Source: Petaurus breviceps papuanus
Taxonomy: Eukaryota > Chordata > Mammalia > Diprotodontia > Petauridae
Length of the DNA stretch: 64,000 bases
NCBI GenBank assembly: GCA_028583685.1
Contig: JAMXIF010000015.1
Location: forward strand, 65,793,245 to 65,857,244
Reading direction: 5' to 3'
Part shown: positions 33,483 through 44,067 of the stretch, piece after piece
Layout: every line of letters starts with the position of its first letter
Position numbering within the stretch: the stretch's first letter is position 1
Notes under the pieces: generated by a model
What the model was told of the DNA's origin: nothing
What the model saw: only the letters and a program-made list of their open reading frames with translations
The model's database searches: none
Made by a program: the position numbers and the translations under genes

Positions 33483-34839
33483 TGAATAATTGATTTTAAA
33501 ACTTTGAATTCCAGATTCATTCCCTTCCTAGCTTGAAACCCACCCTAACTGGGAAGATAAACAGTTCAGTATAGGTTGTACATGTGTGGCTAATACAAAA
33601 CAATAACACAGTAGATACATTGTAAAAGACTGAATATATTTCCCTCCCTCCTATCCCACCTCCCACTTGTTCAATTCTCTACTTTGATCCTGTCCCTTTT
33701 CAAAACTGGGTGCTCCCAACTTCCCTCCCCCCAGCCTGCCCTTCCTTCCATCATCCCCCCTCTAATCCCCTCCCCCCCTACTGTCCTGGAGGGTGAGATA
33801 CCGTATTTACTGTTTACTTCTTTCCCTCCTCAAGCCAAATTTAATGGGAATAAGGTTGACCCATTCCCTTTTGCAGTCCTATTCTTTCCCTCCATTTTAA
33901 CCCTTTACCTTTGCCTCTTCTGTATGAGATAGTTTATCCCATTCCATCTCTCCCCATCTCCTCTCATTATATTCCTCTCTCACCTCTTAATTTCCCCTTT
34001 TAAGTATAATCCCTTCCTGTTAAATTGGTCCTGTGCCCTCTATCTATGTATACCTGTAAACCTATATACATACATTCACATATGTATTAATATGCCCATA
34101 TACCCTCATATATAGACATATATATTTCTATTCCCTTCAACTACTGAGGAAAGTTTCATAAGTTACAATTATTGTTTTTCCATGTAGGAATGCTAATAGT
34201 TCAAATTTGATAAGTTCTTTATGATTTCTTTTCCCTGTTCTCTAGCTTCTTGTATCTGAATGTCAAATTTTCTATTCAGCTCTGGTTTTTTCAGCAAGAA
34301 TTCTTGAAAGTCCTCTATTCCATTGAATGACCAAATTTTCCCCAGAAATATGATACCTGTTTATCATGACTCTTGGTTTTAATCCCAGCTCCTTTGCCCT
34401 CCGGAATATCATATTCCAAGCCCTTCGATCCCTCAGTGTAGAAGCTGCCAGATCCTAGGTTATCTTGATTGTGTTTCCACAATATTCAAATTGTTTCTTC
34501 CTGGCTGCTTGTAATATTCTCTCCTTGACCTGGGAATTCCAGGACCTGGCTATAATATTCCTAGGAGTTTTCTTTTTCGGATCTTTTTCAGGAGGTGTTC
34601 GGTGGATTCTTTCAACCTCTATTTTGCCTTCTTGTTCTAAAACATCAGGGCAGTTTTCTTTGAGGACTTCATAGAGGATGATTTCTAGGTTCTTTGATCA
34701 TGGCTTTCAAGTAGTCCAATAATTTTAAAATTATCTCTCCTGTATCTATTTTCCAGGTTAGTGGTTTTTCCCATGAGATATTTCACCTTGCCTTCTGTTC
34801 TTTCATTTGTTTGGATCTGTTTAACAACATCTTGATTTC

Positions 34840-35271
34840 TCATAAAGTCATTAGCTTCCATTTGCTCCAATCTAATTCTGAAGCAACGATTCTCCTCATT
34901 GAACTTTTGAGATTCTTTTTCCATCTGGCAAATTCGGCTTTCTTCTCCTCATTGCCTTTTTGAGCCTCTTTTGCTATTTGAGTTAGTCTATTTTTCACGG
35001 TGTTATTTCCCTCAGTCAGGCTGTTGACTCTCATTTTGTAATTTTCTTGCATCCTTCTCATTTCTCTTCCCAAATTTTCCTCCACTCCTCTTATCTGCTT
35101 CTTATGGTCCTCTATGGCCTGTAACCAGCTCGTATTTTCCTTTGAAGCTTTTGGTGCAGGAGTTCTGACTTCACTGTTTTCCACCTGTTCCATGCTTTTC
35201 TCCTTGTTGTCCCCAAAATAGGAGTCTAATGTTGGAATCTTCTGTCTTCTTTGTTTCCTTTGACTGGTCAT
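34840..35271 (-). pseudogene. HAL1/L1 ORF1 N-terminal part
   Basis: L1 ORF1 encodes an RNA-binding trimeric chaperone. The 143 residues here start MTSQRKQRRQKIPTLDSYFG and continue with a charged, heptad-like stretch (about residues 55-125) that fits the trimer coiled coil. The RRM and C-terminal domains should follow. The reading shifts frame near 34900 and the later domains lie in other frames. The same N terminus is seen degraded at 9154-9395. Start chosen at the first Met, which matches that paralogous text. Confidence 0.75.
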
Positions 35272-35955
35272 GTTGCCCCTCAGTCACTTGACTCCTGGGC
35301 TTTTTGCCACAGTAGGACTCTGCCACTAGACAGGGGAGCTTTCGTTCCAAACACTGGGGTATTCTCAGCTGCTGGAGGTATTAGATAGGTGCCCTCTCTG
35401 AGGTCTCCACCCACTCTGGCAAGCTGGACACACACCTTAGGACCTCCACCCTAGACTGCAATCCAGATCCAAGCAGGTTAAAAGCAAGAGCGATTATTAC
35501 TCAGACTGGTGTTTGGTCCCCCTACACTCTGCAGGCCAGGAGCTGAAGCTGCCATGTGGAGCTGGTTGGGTGTCTCAGCGGCTTCTTGCCCTGGAGGCAA
35601 AAGCCATTCACTCCCACTTACTGGGTCCAAAGTCCAGACTGCACTGACCTCTCACTTTGTCCTTCATCTATGTATTGATAAATCTGGAAACGGCCACAGC
35701 TGCTGCTGATCTGGAGTCCCTGGGGCTAAAGCCTCGGCATGGGGCTGGGTTTGGCTCCCAGAGCATTGCGCTGGCCAATTCCTGCTGGTCTGCAGGGCTG
35801 TCCTCGGCAGGAGGTTAGCTTCTCTGTGTCATTTTGTGGGTTCTGCAGTTTTAAAGTTTGTTTAGAGTCCCCTATTTACATGGATTGGGGAAGGTGGAAG
35901 CTGGAGCTGCAGTGAGATCATGTTTCTATTCTGCCATCTTGACTCCACCTCCGAG

Positions 35956-36814
35956 AAGAACTGTTTATTGCCCTATTAAGAGCAGGGGTTAATTTTAGAA
36001 AAATTGATGATATTCCAACTAATGAACTGTATGAAATGTATCATGAAAATGGGCTTGAGAACTGCCCCTATAAATGCTTCTGAACCATTGATCCAATTTT
36101 GTCATATCTGTAGGGAAACTCCGATTAAAGGAAGTACTGGGATAGGTGGAAGTGGTCAATATGCTCAACTTGTGGCAGAGCATCAAGCTATTGGAATAGA
36201 GTGAGGAGGATAGTGTCATATATTCTCCTGTGAATGATATTATGATAGTGAATCCAAAGACTCCAGAAGCATGGCTGACCCTATATTTTTCTCTTTTTGG
36301 ATTTTTATCTGTTAAACTTGTTTGTGAGATTTGTTTCCTGCAGGTTTGGTACCCTTCACCTGCAGATGCCTGATTGCTTTGATGTGCCACCTCTGGACCT
36401 CTTGTCAACCAAGTTGCAGAAGACAGCTAAAGAACTGAATTTTCAAATGGGACCTCCAGCGCCTGGCATTGACCAAGTTCTGGATGGCAGGTAAAGAACC
36501 AACCTCTCAAATGGGACCTCTTGGGGCAGGGACAGCACTATGTCCAATTTCAGCTTGAAATAGCTTTGGAGAAGAGACCTTCACTCCTTACCCCAAGATT
36601 TTGAGCCCCATTCATTCAAGGGGGAAAGGATAGGGTGCTTGTGCCCAAGCACCCACCCTCAGTTATTGTTTTATGTGCCAAGTTTTTCTATTATTCCTGC
36701 TATATTGTTGCAAAGTTCTGTTGACATCAGTTTTTCCACCAGTTATCCCTAAACTCTCATTTATTGTTAATGTAGTTTTTCTAAATAAAGGAGATGCAAG
36801 ATCTTGGGGCCGAA
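35956..36814 (+). other. Unassigned block, possibly retrovirus-like, right of a HAL1
   Basis: Continues the text that stops at 33160. It is open only in short stretches. Its later part (36500-36800) looks like untranslated sequence, ending 'taaataaaggagatgcaag' just before the LTR-like block. Origin undecided and broken. Confidence 0.35.
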
Positions 36815-37206
36815 TGTAATAGGAATGGGAATTTGAAGATCTTCCTTGACCCTTAATAGACTTAGGGGGGAGTTTGAAGACCTCCCCTGCTTTGAAAGTA
36901 AACTCTGCCCCCTAATAGGCTGAATGTAGTCACATGGAACTTGTGGTGGGAGGAGTTTGTTGAAGAGAAGCAGAGTCCATAGGAAGCTGGGAAACAGAGT
37001 CAGAAAGGCAATGGGAGAGAGAGGTACTCAGGTAAGGAGAGAGAGAGGTTTGTGAGTAAATATTGATCTTGTATTGGTTTGTGGGAAGTCTGAAGGATAC
37101 TGATGGAATCAGCTTACTGATTTGGGGATTTAGTTTTCTGGTGTCTAAATAAATGTTTAAGTTCTGTCCTTTACCTGGAGAATCTGTTATAGTTTGTGAT
37201 CAAACA
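36815..37206 (+). mobile_element. LTR-like block (family D)
   Basis: About 392 bp from TGTAATAGGAATGG to GTGATCAAACA, with TG...CA ends and an AATAAA near 37148. It begins much like LTR A and B but differs afterwards. No target duplication was found. It is either the 3' LTR of the preceding unassigned block or a solo LTR. Confidence 0.5.
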
Positions 37207-37279
37207 TCATTCAGTATTTATAGTCAAGGTCTTTATTGTGATCATGGGTGATGTAAATATTGCACTGACAGTGCACTAA

Positions 37280-37430
37280 TGTGAAAATATGTTTAATAGG
37301 AATGTACATGCAGAGCCTATACCAGATTGCATTCTGTCTTGGGGTAGAGAAGGGTAGGGAGGGGGAGAAAATTTAAAACTTATGAAAGTGACTGTTGAAA
37401 ATTAAAAATAAATAAACTAAAAAAAAATTT
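37280..37430 (+). mobile_element. L1 3' end
   Basis: 'ccagattgcattctgtcttg', 'gggagggggagaaaatttaa' and an A-rich end form a short 5'-truncated L1 tail. Confidence 0.8.
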
Positions 37431-37714
37431 TGTAGTAGTAATGAAATTTGAAGATCCTTTTGTATTGCTAAGCTGAGAGGTACTTAGCACCTAGTATCAA
37501 ATTAAGCCTCTATTAAAGAAACAGAATATATGAATCCCTGTTGTTGATGTAATACGAAAGGACTGAACAGGGAACCCCTGTTGTTGATGTGACAGGAAGG
37601 GGCTGATCAGGGAGAAGATAATACCATATTTAAGGAGGACCACAAGCTGGACAGTCAGAACTTCTTGGGACAAGCTTCTGGAGGCAGAGCAGCTGCTACC
37701 GGGAGTGAGTGTGT

Positions 37715-37746
<32 letters not shown>

Positions 37747-38490
37747 GTGAGAGAGAGACAGACAGAGACAGAGAGAGAGAGAGAGAGACTTTCTCTCAGC
37801 GAACATCTGGAGGCTGAGCTGCTGCTGCTGAACTGGAACTTCCATGGAGAAAGTGATTTTGATTTTGAGAATGGATCTGCTGAAGGCTTCTGAGGACCAG
37901 CTGGAGCTGCTGAGAACTTCCAAGGACCAGCTGGACCTGAGAAGAAGTATGACTGTGGTGTCAGTACTTTGTCTGTGCCTCTGTTAAGCTTTCTCTTCCC
38001 AGGAACAGAAACTGTGAAGGACTTGAGGTGGACTGGATACTGTGAGCTTCAATGTGGAGCAGGAGCTGCATGGAGATCTGGAAAAGGAACTGTCTGCCTT
38101 TGAACCCAGGTGACAGTTTGGTGGATTCAGGTAGGAGCTATCTGCCTTGAGTCAAGATGAAAAGCCCTCTCTTAAGTAGTGACTGATGAAATTGTCTGAG
38201 CAGTGACTGATGAATTTGTTGCACCCCATGGGTGTGGTACGTTGACTTTTGTACTGAGGACTTAAAGACTTTGTGCTTGACTAAATGAATGCACTATCCA
38301 GGGGTGGAGTACTTTGACTATTGTACTTTGCATCCCTTAAGTAGGCAAGCCTCCTTAAAGATGATTGAATGATTGAGTTACTAAATGATTGAATTACTAA
38401 GTGATTGTACTTTGTTCAAAACTGTGTGACCACTTTGGTGAAAACTATATGGCCATTTTAGTGATAAGTTGTTGAGTTGTGATATGGTGA
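37431..38490 (+). mobile_element. LTR family B, left part
   Basis: Starts TGTAGTAGTAATG, related to LTR A. A TATA-like ATATTTAAGG lies at about 37626-37635. It carries 'gaacagaaactgtgaaggac', shared with LTR C at about 61585. It is interrupted by an LTR A copy at 38491-39667, with GGTGA at 38486-38490 and 39668-39672. The remainder is at 39673-39856. Its own target duplication was not found. Confidence 0.75.
37713..37788. repeat. GA/GACA microsatellite in LTR B
   Basis: (GA)n and (GACA)n runs within the transcribed-type part of the LTR. Confidence 0.95.
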
Positions 38491-39667
38491 TGTGATAGTA
38501 ATGGAATGTGGAGATTCCCCTGTATTGGGCTTGGTTTTCAAATTGATTGTGTTAAAACCCAGAGCTTGTTAATACCACCTGTGGGATGGACTTGTTGATG
38601 TGAAAAGAAAGTCCTGAACTGGGAGGAGCTGATGACGTAGATTTGGAGAGACAAGAGAGAGGCGGAAGATCTTTTTGGAAGCAGCACCTCGTGGAGAGAG
38701 AGAGACTAAGAGAATTGCTGGTGGCCGCTTTGAATTGCCCTGGACTTTTGAGACCTGCCCCCTGAGCTGCCAAGGACTGAGGAGACATGGCTGTTTTGCT
38801 GGTACTTTGTCTGTCTGTTTTGATGTTATTTTGCCGGATTTGTCCACTGGTGAAAGACAGTCCTTTTGTTGAAGAAGTACTGGAACCTGGCTGTTCACTA
38901 AGAAGCCCTGAGACTGTCCTGCAGACAGAGAGTGAATACTGTCCACTGGTGAAGGACAGTGCTGTTGTTGCAGGGGTCTGGAGACTGTCCTGCAGACAGA
39001 GTGAATACTGTCCACTGGTGAAGGACAGTGCTGTTGTTGCAGGGGTCTGGGATCCTTTCTGTTGGTTCAGAAGCCCTGAAGAAGGATTTTCTTGTTGTAT
39101 GTTTACAGAAATCCTGGGAGAGGGCTTTGCTAATGTGTTCAGGGGTTCTAGGACTGTTCTACAGACAGAGGATGAATTCATGAAGGGACTGGCAATGTAT
39201 CTTGTGGCCTTGCTAAGCCTTGTCTCCCCAGGAACTAAGATTGCTGAGAACTTGCATCGTGTCAAGATGAAGAAAAGACCTCCATTTTGGTATTAAGTGC
39301 TGTGTTTAAACTTGATGTAACTCTGGGGTAGATTCAATTGTGATCCAGGGGTGGGGAACTTTTGACCTTATGTTTGGAAACTAATCTCCATTTGAGAAGA
39401 GGGGCTTTGTGGTGGACTTAATTTAGGTATAGCCTAGGGGTGGAGAAGTATTTAGAACAGAGACTTTGTAATTGATTGAATGATTGGAAGGTCCTGGGGT
39501 GGGGTAGTCCTTGGAGATTATTTAATCACGTTTAGTAAATGCTGTATTTGGAATGTTGTCATGTTTTGATCTTCTCTGTTCTTGGTTGGTCACTGAATAA
39601 AATGGAGAGCACCTATGCTGGTATTTTGAACCTTGGGAAGTTGCCTTTCCTTGGCAATTACATTACA
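38491..39667 (+). mobile_element. LTR family A, copy 3 (inside LTR B)
   Basis: Runs TGTGATAGTAATGG to CAATTACATTACA with a 5-bp target duplication GGTGA on both sides. AATAAA lies at 39596-39601, 66 bp from the end. It is the most complete copy (1177 bp) on the plus strand and lacks an internal region (solo LTR). Confidence 0.88.
38787..39296 (+). other. Open frame inside LTR A copy 3 (169 codons)
   Basis: Same frame as 1141-1647 minus. It has a hydrophobic leader MAVLLVLCLSVLMLFC, repeated VLQTESEYCPLVKDSAVVAG units, the FSCCMFTEILGEGFANVF segment, a second hydrophobic patch LAMYLVALLSLV and the basic end VKMKKRPPF. The peptide is cysteine-rich between leader and tail. It starts about 300 bp into the LTR. 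No known family is recognised, so I cannot assign a function. Young age alone could explain the open state. Confidence 0.5.
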
Positions 39668-39672
39668 GGTGA

Positions 39673-39856
39673 ATGTTGTATTTTGATCTTATGTGATGAG
39701 TTCTAACATTCTGAATGGTGTACCTTGACTTTCTGTGAATGTTTTGCTCTGATTTGTTATTAAACAAAAAGAGAGTTCACTATACTATGTAATCAGAACC
39801 TTGAAAGCTGTTCACAGCAGCAGTCCTCTGGAAAGCTGCTTACGCATGGCTTTACA
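39673..39856 (+). mobile_element. LTR family B, right part
   Basis: Continues after the LTR A insertion with text matching the end of LTR C ('gttcactatactatgtaatc', 'cagaaccttgaaagctgttc', 'catggctttaca'). Confidence 0.75.
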
Positions 39857-40292
39857 ACTTCCATTTCAAGAAAGCCTATATAATAAATACTACACATTGT
39901 GTTTTTTAAAAAGAGAGAGATAATTAAGTCATGAGAGTGGGAAACTGTTTTGAGGCAAGGAGGCACCAGGTGCTGAAAAGTTCCAGGATGAACAAGCAGT
40001 AGAGGGGGCATGGTTTTGAAGTTCAGAGAAAGTCAGAAACAGAGCCAGGAGGGGGAATAAACATACATTATATTATCTTATTTAATCCTCACAACAACAT
40101 GTATTATACCCATTGTACATGTAATCCTTCACTTTCTAACTGGCCAAGTAATGAGGTTTCCCACAAACTCTGGAAGCAGTGCTTATTATAGCCCATGCCT
40201 TTTACTCTGAAGTCATAGTAACTGTGACATTGGAATTGGAATTTAGCTTTAGGGGGGAGAAAGAGAGAGAGAGAGAGGGGGAGAGAGAGAGA

Positions 40293-40333
<41 letters not shown>

Positions 40334-40934
40334 GGAGAGTAAAGGAAGAGAGGGGAAAGGAGAGAAGAATTTGTCCTTGCGACAGGGGTCAGAATAGTTG
40401 GCTCAAGCCTTGGGCACCCACCCTTTGTAGGTCTGTCCTTTATCTTGGATTCATGGGAACTACTTTTGCATTATGAAGGAGATTAGAATGGGTGAATCAC
40501 CCCTGAGACCTTAGTTTCCTTCATCTTCTTTCTAAGTGAAAGTGCAGCATCCTTGTTAACTGTCCCACTCATCTGTTTTGGGTCTTTTAAACACTTAGGA
40601 AGAAAGGGGTAGATTTAAAGAGAGACCCTGATTCTGCTTCTGTAATGTACATTGAGGTCTCTTCTCCCTGTTCTTGATATTGCTGTTAATTTATTTCCCT
40701 TGAAATAAATGAATATTTGGCTAATGATCCTGTTTTATGTGATTAATAACAATGACTTAGGACACTTCATGAAGTGGTTTTGCCCTGAAAGAGATAGGAG
40801 TATAGATAGTGCTACACTTAGAATCATGAAGAGCTGGGCTAGAATCCTTCTTCGGACAGCTAGCTCTGTATGAGGTAAAATCCCCTCCTGATTAGGTGTC
40901 AAAAGAACTTCTTCCAGAGAGAAGAAGGTAAAAG
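39857..40934. other. No gene; unique DNA with a GA run
   Basis: Nothing coding was recognised. A weak MIR-like piece lies near 40060-40150. The (GA)n run is listed separately. Confidence 0.5.
40257..40331. repeat. (GA)n microsatellite
   Basis: Near-continuous GA/GGGA run. Confidence 0.97.
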
Positions 40935-41150
40935 ACAAACCCTTGGGAAACACCACATTTAAGGAGGATGGAGACTGAACCTTTGCCTGCTCCTCCACCT
41001 GGAGCTCAGGATCTCCTGCTGGTCCACTAAGGTGGAGCTTGCTGTTGGCTTTCTGGAATGCCTCCCATACTGTAGTGGTTCCCTTCAGTCACAGCAAAAG
41101 GGATCTTTCCCATTAATCCCCCTAGCTTCCTGAGCTAAAAGATTGCAGGG
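40935..41150 (-). mobile_element. L1 5' leader fragment
   Basis: 'cccattaatccccctagctt' and nearby text are the reverse of the L1 leader at about 28480-28620 ('ggctagggggattaatgggg'). Confidence 0.65.
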
Positions 41151-41228
41151 CCTTCTTTTTCTTCTGGTTTCCTTGTTCCAGGATTTTTTCCTGGGGCAAT
41201 ATTCTCTGGGTTTTTCAAGGTCAACAAG

Positions 41229-42202
41229 GGAGGAAGAACTTTTTGGAAGCAGCACCCTCGTGGAGGCAGAGAGAGATTGAGAGGATTGCTGAGGGCCACT
41301 TTGAATTGCCCTGGAGTTTTGAGACCTGCCCCCGGAGCTGCCAAGGACTGAGGAGACATGGCTGTTTTTGATGGTACTTTGTCTGTCTGTTTTGATGTTG
41401 TTTTGCCAGATTTGTCCACTGGTGAAAGACAGTCCTGTTGAAGAAGTCCTGGAACCTGGCTGTTGGCTAAGAGCTCCTGAGACTGTCCTGCAGACAGAGA
41501 GTGAATACTGTCCACTGGTGAAGGACAGTGCTGTTGTTGCAGGGGTCTGGGAACCTTTCTGTTGGTTCAGAAGCCCTGAAGAAGGATTTTCTTGTTGTAT
41601 GTTTACAGAAATCCTGGGAGAGGGTTTTGCTAATGTTTTCAGGGGTTCTAGGACTTTTCTGCAGACAGAGGATGAATTAATGAAGAGACTGGCAATGTAT
41701 CTTGTGGCCTTGCTAAGCCTTGTCTCCCCAGGAACTAAGATTGCTGAGAACTTGCCTCCTGTCTAGATGAAGAAAAGACCTCCATTGGGGTATTAAGTGC
41801 TGTGCTTAAACTTGTTGTAACTGTGGAGTAGATTCAATTGTGATCCAGGGGTGGGGAACTTTTGACCTTTTTGTGTTCTATGGTTGAACAAATGAATGTA
41901 CTTTACTTAGATTGGAAACTAATCTCCATTTGAGAAAAGGGGCTTTGTGGTGGACTAAATGAAGGTACAGCCTAGGGGTGGAGTAGTATTTAGAACAGGG
42001 ACTTTGTAATTGATTGAATGAATGGAAGGTCCTGGGGTGGGGTAGTACTTGGAGATTATTTAATCACACAGTAAATGCTGTATTTTGAATGATGTCATGT
42101 TTTGACCTTCTCTGTCCTTAATTTGTCACTGAATAAAATGGAGAGCACCTATCCTGGTATTTTGAACCTTGGGAAGTTGCCTTTCCTTGGCATTATATTA
42201 CA
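41229..42202 (+). mobile_element. LTR family A, copy 4 (5'-truncated)
   Basis: Begins within family A at 'gaagaactttttggaagcag', about 165 bp into the LTR, and runs to the normal end CATTATATTACA. It includes the AATAAA about 65 bp from the end. No target duplication is visible because the left end is lost. Confidence 0.85.
41368..41766 (+). other. Open frame inside LTR A copy 4 (132 codons)
   Basis: Collinear with the frames at 1141-1647 and 38787-39296 but with one repeat unit fewer and a shorter end. Leader residues LCLSVLMLFCQICPLVKD and the EEGFSCCMFTEILGEGF segment are retained. Unknown function; shared descent explains the similarity. Confidence 0.45.
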
Positions 42203-42686
42203 GTTTAAAATACCCAAAATGGCAATGAAAAAAATTCATTTTAAGGGCTACAAAGGGACTGCAATGGAAGAAAAGGAATGAATGAAATGGAAAAGGGTAA
42301 ATTATACCACACAAAGAGACATAAAAATAATATAGCAGAGGAAAAGAAGGTAGGTAGATGACAATCATATGAGCTTTTCCCTCATTGGTTCTGGTGTAAG
42401 GAGGGAATAACAACCAGTTAAGCATAGGACTCTATGGAGAAGAAACACAAAAACTATCATTTTAGAGGGAAAGAGGGGAGGGAGAGAAGCTTCACATGAG
42501 ATTTGTTCCTGTCACTCTTGGTGTGAAGAAGAAATAATATACTTCATTAAGTATAAAAATATCCGACAGGAAGTAGGAGGGGGAAAGGGCTACGAAAGGG
42601 GGGTGGGTGGTTAGTGGGGAGGGAAGAAGTAAGGGGGAAGGGGAGGATAAGGAAGGGGGGTTGATAAGGGAATACTGAGGGAGGTT

Positions 42687-43547
42687 GTGGTCAAAAGGAA
42701 AACTATTAAGGGGGGAAAGGAGAAGGTGAAAAATATGAGCATTAACAGGGGAGGGAATCAGAAGGAGGGAAAGAAACAGATAACAATCTTAACTGTGAAT
42801 GTAAATGGAATGAACTTTCCCATAATACAGAGATGGATAGCAGAATGGATTAGAAATCATAATCCTCCAATATGCTGTTTACAAGAAACACTTCTGAAAC
42901 AGAGGGATACATACAGGGTAAAGGTTAAAGGCTGGAGTAAAATAGATCATGCCTCAGCTAAATTAAAAAAATCAGGGGTAGCAATCCTTATCTCAGATAA
43001 AGCAAAAGCAAAAATTTACCTAATTAAAAGAGATAAGGAAGGAAACTATATCCTGTTAAAAGGCAAAATCAAGAATGAAGCATTATCATTACTTAACATA
43101 CACGCACCAAGTGGTATAGCATCCAAATTCTTAGAGGAGAAGGTAAAAGAATTAGAGGAAGAAATAGATAGGAAAATGTTACTAGTGGGAGACCTTAATC
43201 TCGCCCTCTCTGAACATGATAAATCCAACCTCAAAATAAACAAGAAAGAAGTTAAGGAGGTGAACAGAATTTTAGAGAGAATAGGTATGATAGATCTCTG
43301 GAGAAAACTGAATGGGGATAAAAAGGAATATACTTTCTTCTCAGCGGTTCATGGCACATACTCAAAAACTGACCATGTTCTAGGGCATAAAAACCTCAGA
43401 ATTCTATGCAGTAAGGCAGAAATATTAAATGCATCCTTCTCAGGTCATGATGCAATAAAAATTATATGCAATAAAGGGCCAGGGAAAGGCAGACTAAAAA
43501 CTAATTGGAAATTAAACAATTTAATCCTAAAGAATGAGTGGGTCTAG
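42687..43547 (+). pseudogene. L1 ORF2 endonuclease domain (open, interrupted by SINE)
   Basis: ORF2 endonuclease nicks target DNA at T-rich sites. The open stretch is 286 codons; the true ORF2 start is likely the Met near codon 17 (MSINRGGNQ). It shows TVNVNG, CLQET (metal-binding Glu), GDLNLAL (active-site Asp-Asn), HVLGH after a KTD and SGHDAI at the C-terminal catalytic site. All are in the usual order of the AP-like fold. The frame ends at 43547 because a SINE is inserted; L1 text resumes at 43701. Confidence 0.85.
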
Positions 43548-43700
43548 GGCAGCCAGGTAGCACAGCAAGTAAGAGCACCGGTTCCAGTGTTGGGATGACC
43601 TGAAGATCTAATCCCCAGCTCAGACACTCAGCACCACACCCAGAAATAACTGAAGTAACCTCGAGCAAGTTACTTAACCCCTCTTCCTTAAAAAAAAAAA
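43545..43700 (+). mobile_element. SINE inserted in L1 ORF2
   Basis: Starts 'tagggcagccaggtagcaca' and ends in ten A. GAATGAGTGGGTC at 43532-43544 recurs at 43701-43713, a perfect 13-bp target duplication. The head is the usual tRNA-derived SINE but the middle ('gttgggatgacctgaagatc') differs from other copies here, so it is a diverged or distinct subfamily. Confidence 0.9.
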
Positions 43701-44067
43701 GAATGAGTGGGTCAAACAAGAAATTATAGAAATTATCAGTCATTTCATTCAAGAGAATGACGATAATGAGACAACATACCAAAATTTTTGGGATGCATTA
43801 AAGGCAATTCTTAGGGGGAGTTTTATATCCCTGAGTGCATACGTGATTAAATTAGGGAAAAGGGAGGTCAGTGAATTGGGCATGCAATTGAAAAATCTAG
43901 AAAAAGAACAAATTGAAAATCCCCAATTAAATACTAAATCAGAAATATTGAAAACCAAAGGGTAGATTAATAAAATTGAAATTAAGAAAACTATTGAATT
44001 AATAAATAAAACTAAGAGCTGGTTTTATGAAAAAAAAAACAATAAAATTGATAGACCCTTAGTCAAT

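Larger units (their letters stand above)
33161..35955 (-). mobile_element. HAL1 (half-L1) element, near full length
   Basis: Minus orientation. It runs from a leader beginning near 35955 ('gagtcaagatggcagaatag' read in reverse) through ORF1 (about 35271-34200) and a purine-rich 3' region to an L1-like 3' end, with the A tail seen as the T run at 33161. There is no ORF2, the defining trait of HAL1. The open N-terminal part of ORF1 (34840-35271, 143 codons) holds the coiled coil; the next part (34685-34924) overlaps it in another frame, so ORF1 carries at least one frameshift. Possible flanking similarity (agaaaagaaatg / agaagaactg) is too weak to call a target duplication. Confidence 0.8.

Noticed and set aside
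38552-39265. 237-codon minus-strand frame
   Set aside because: Antisense shadow of LTR A copy 3. It is long, but the repeat structure explains openness on both strands and its start lies near the LTR tail.
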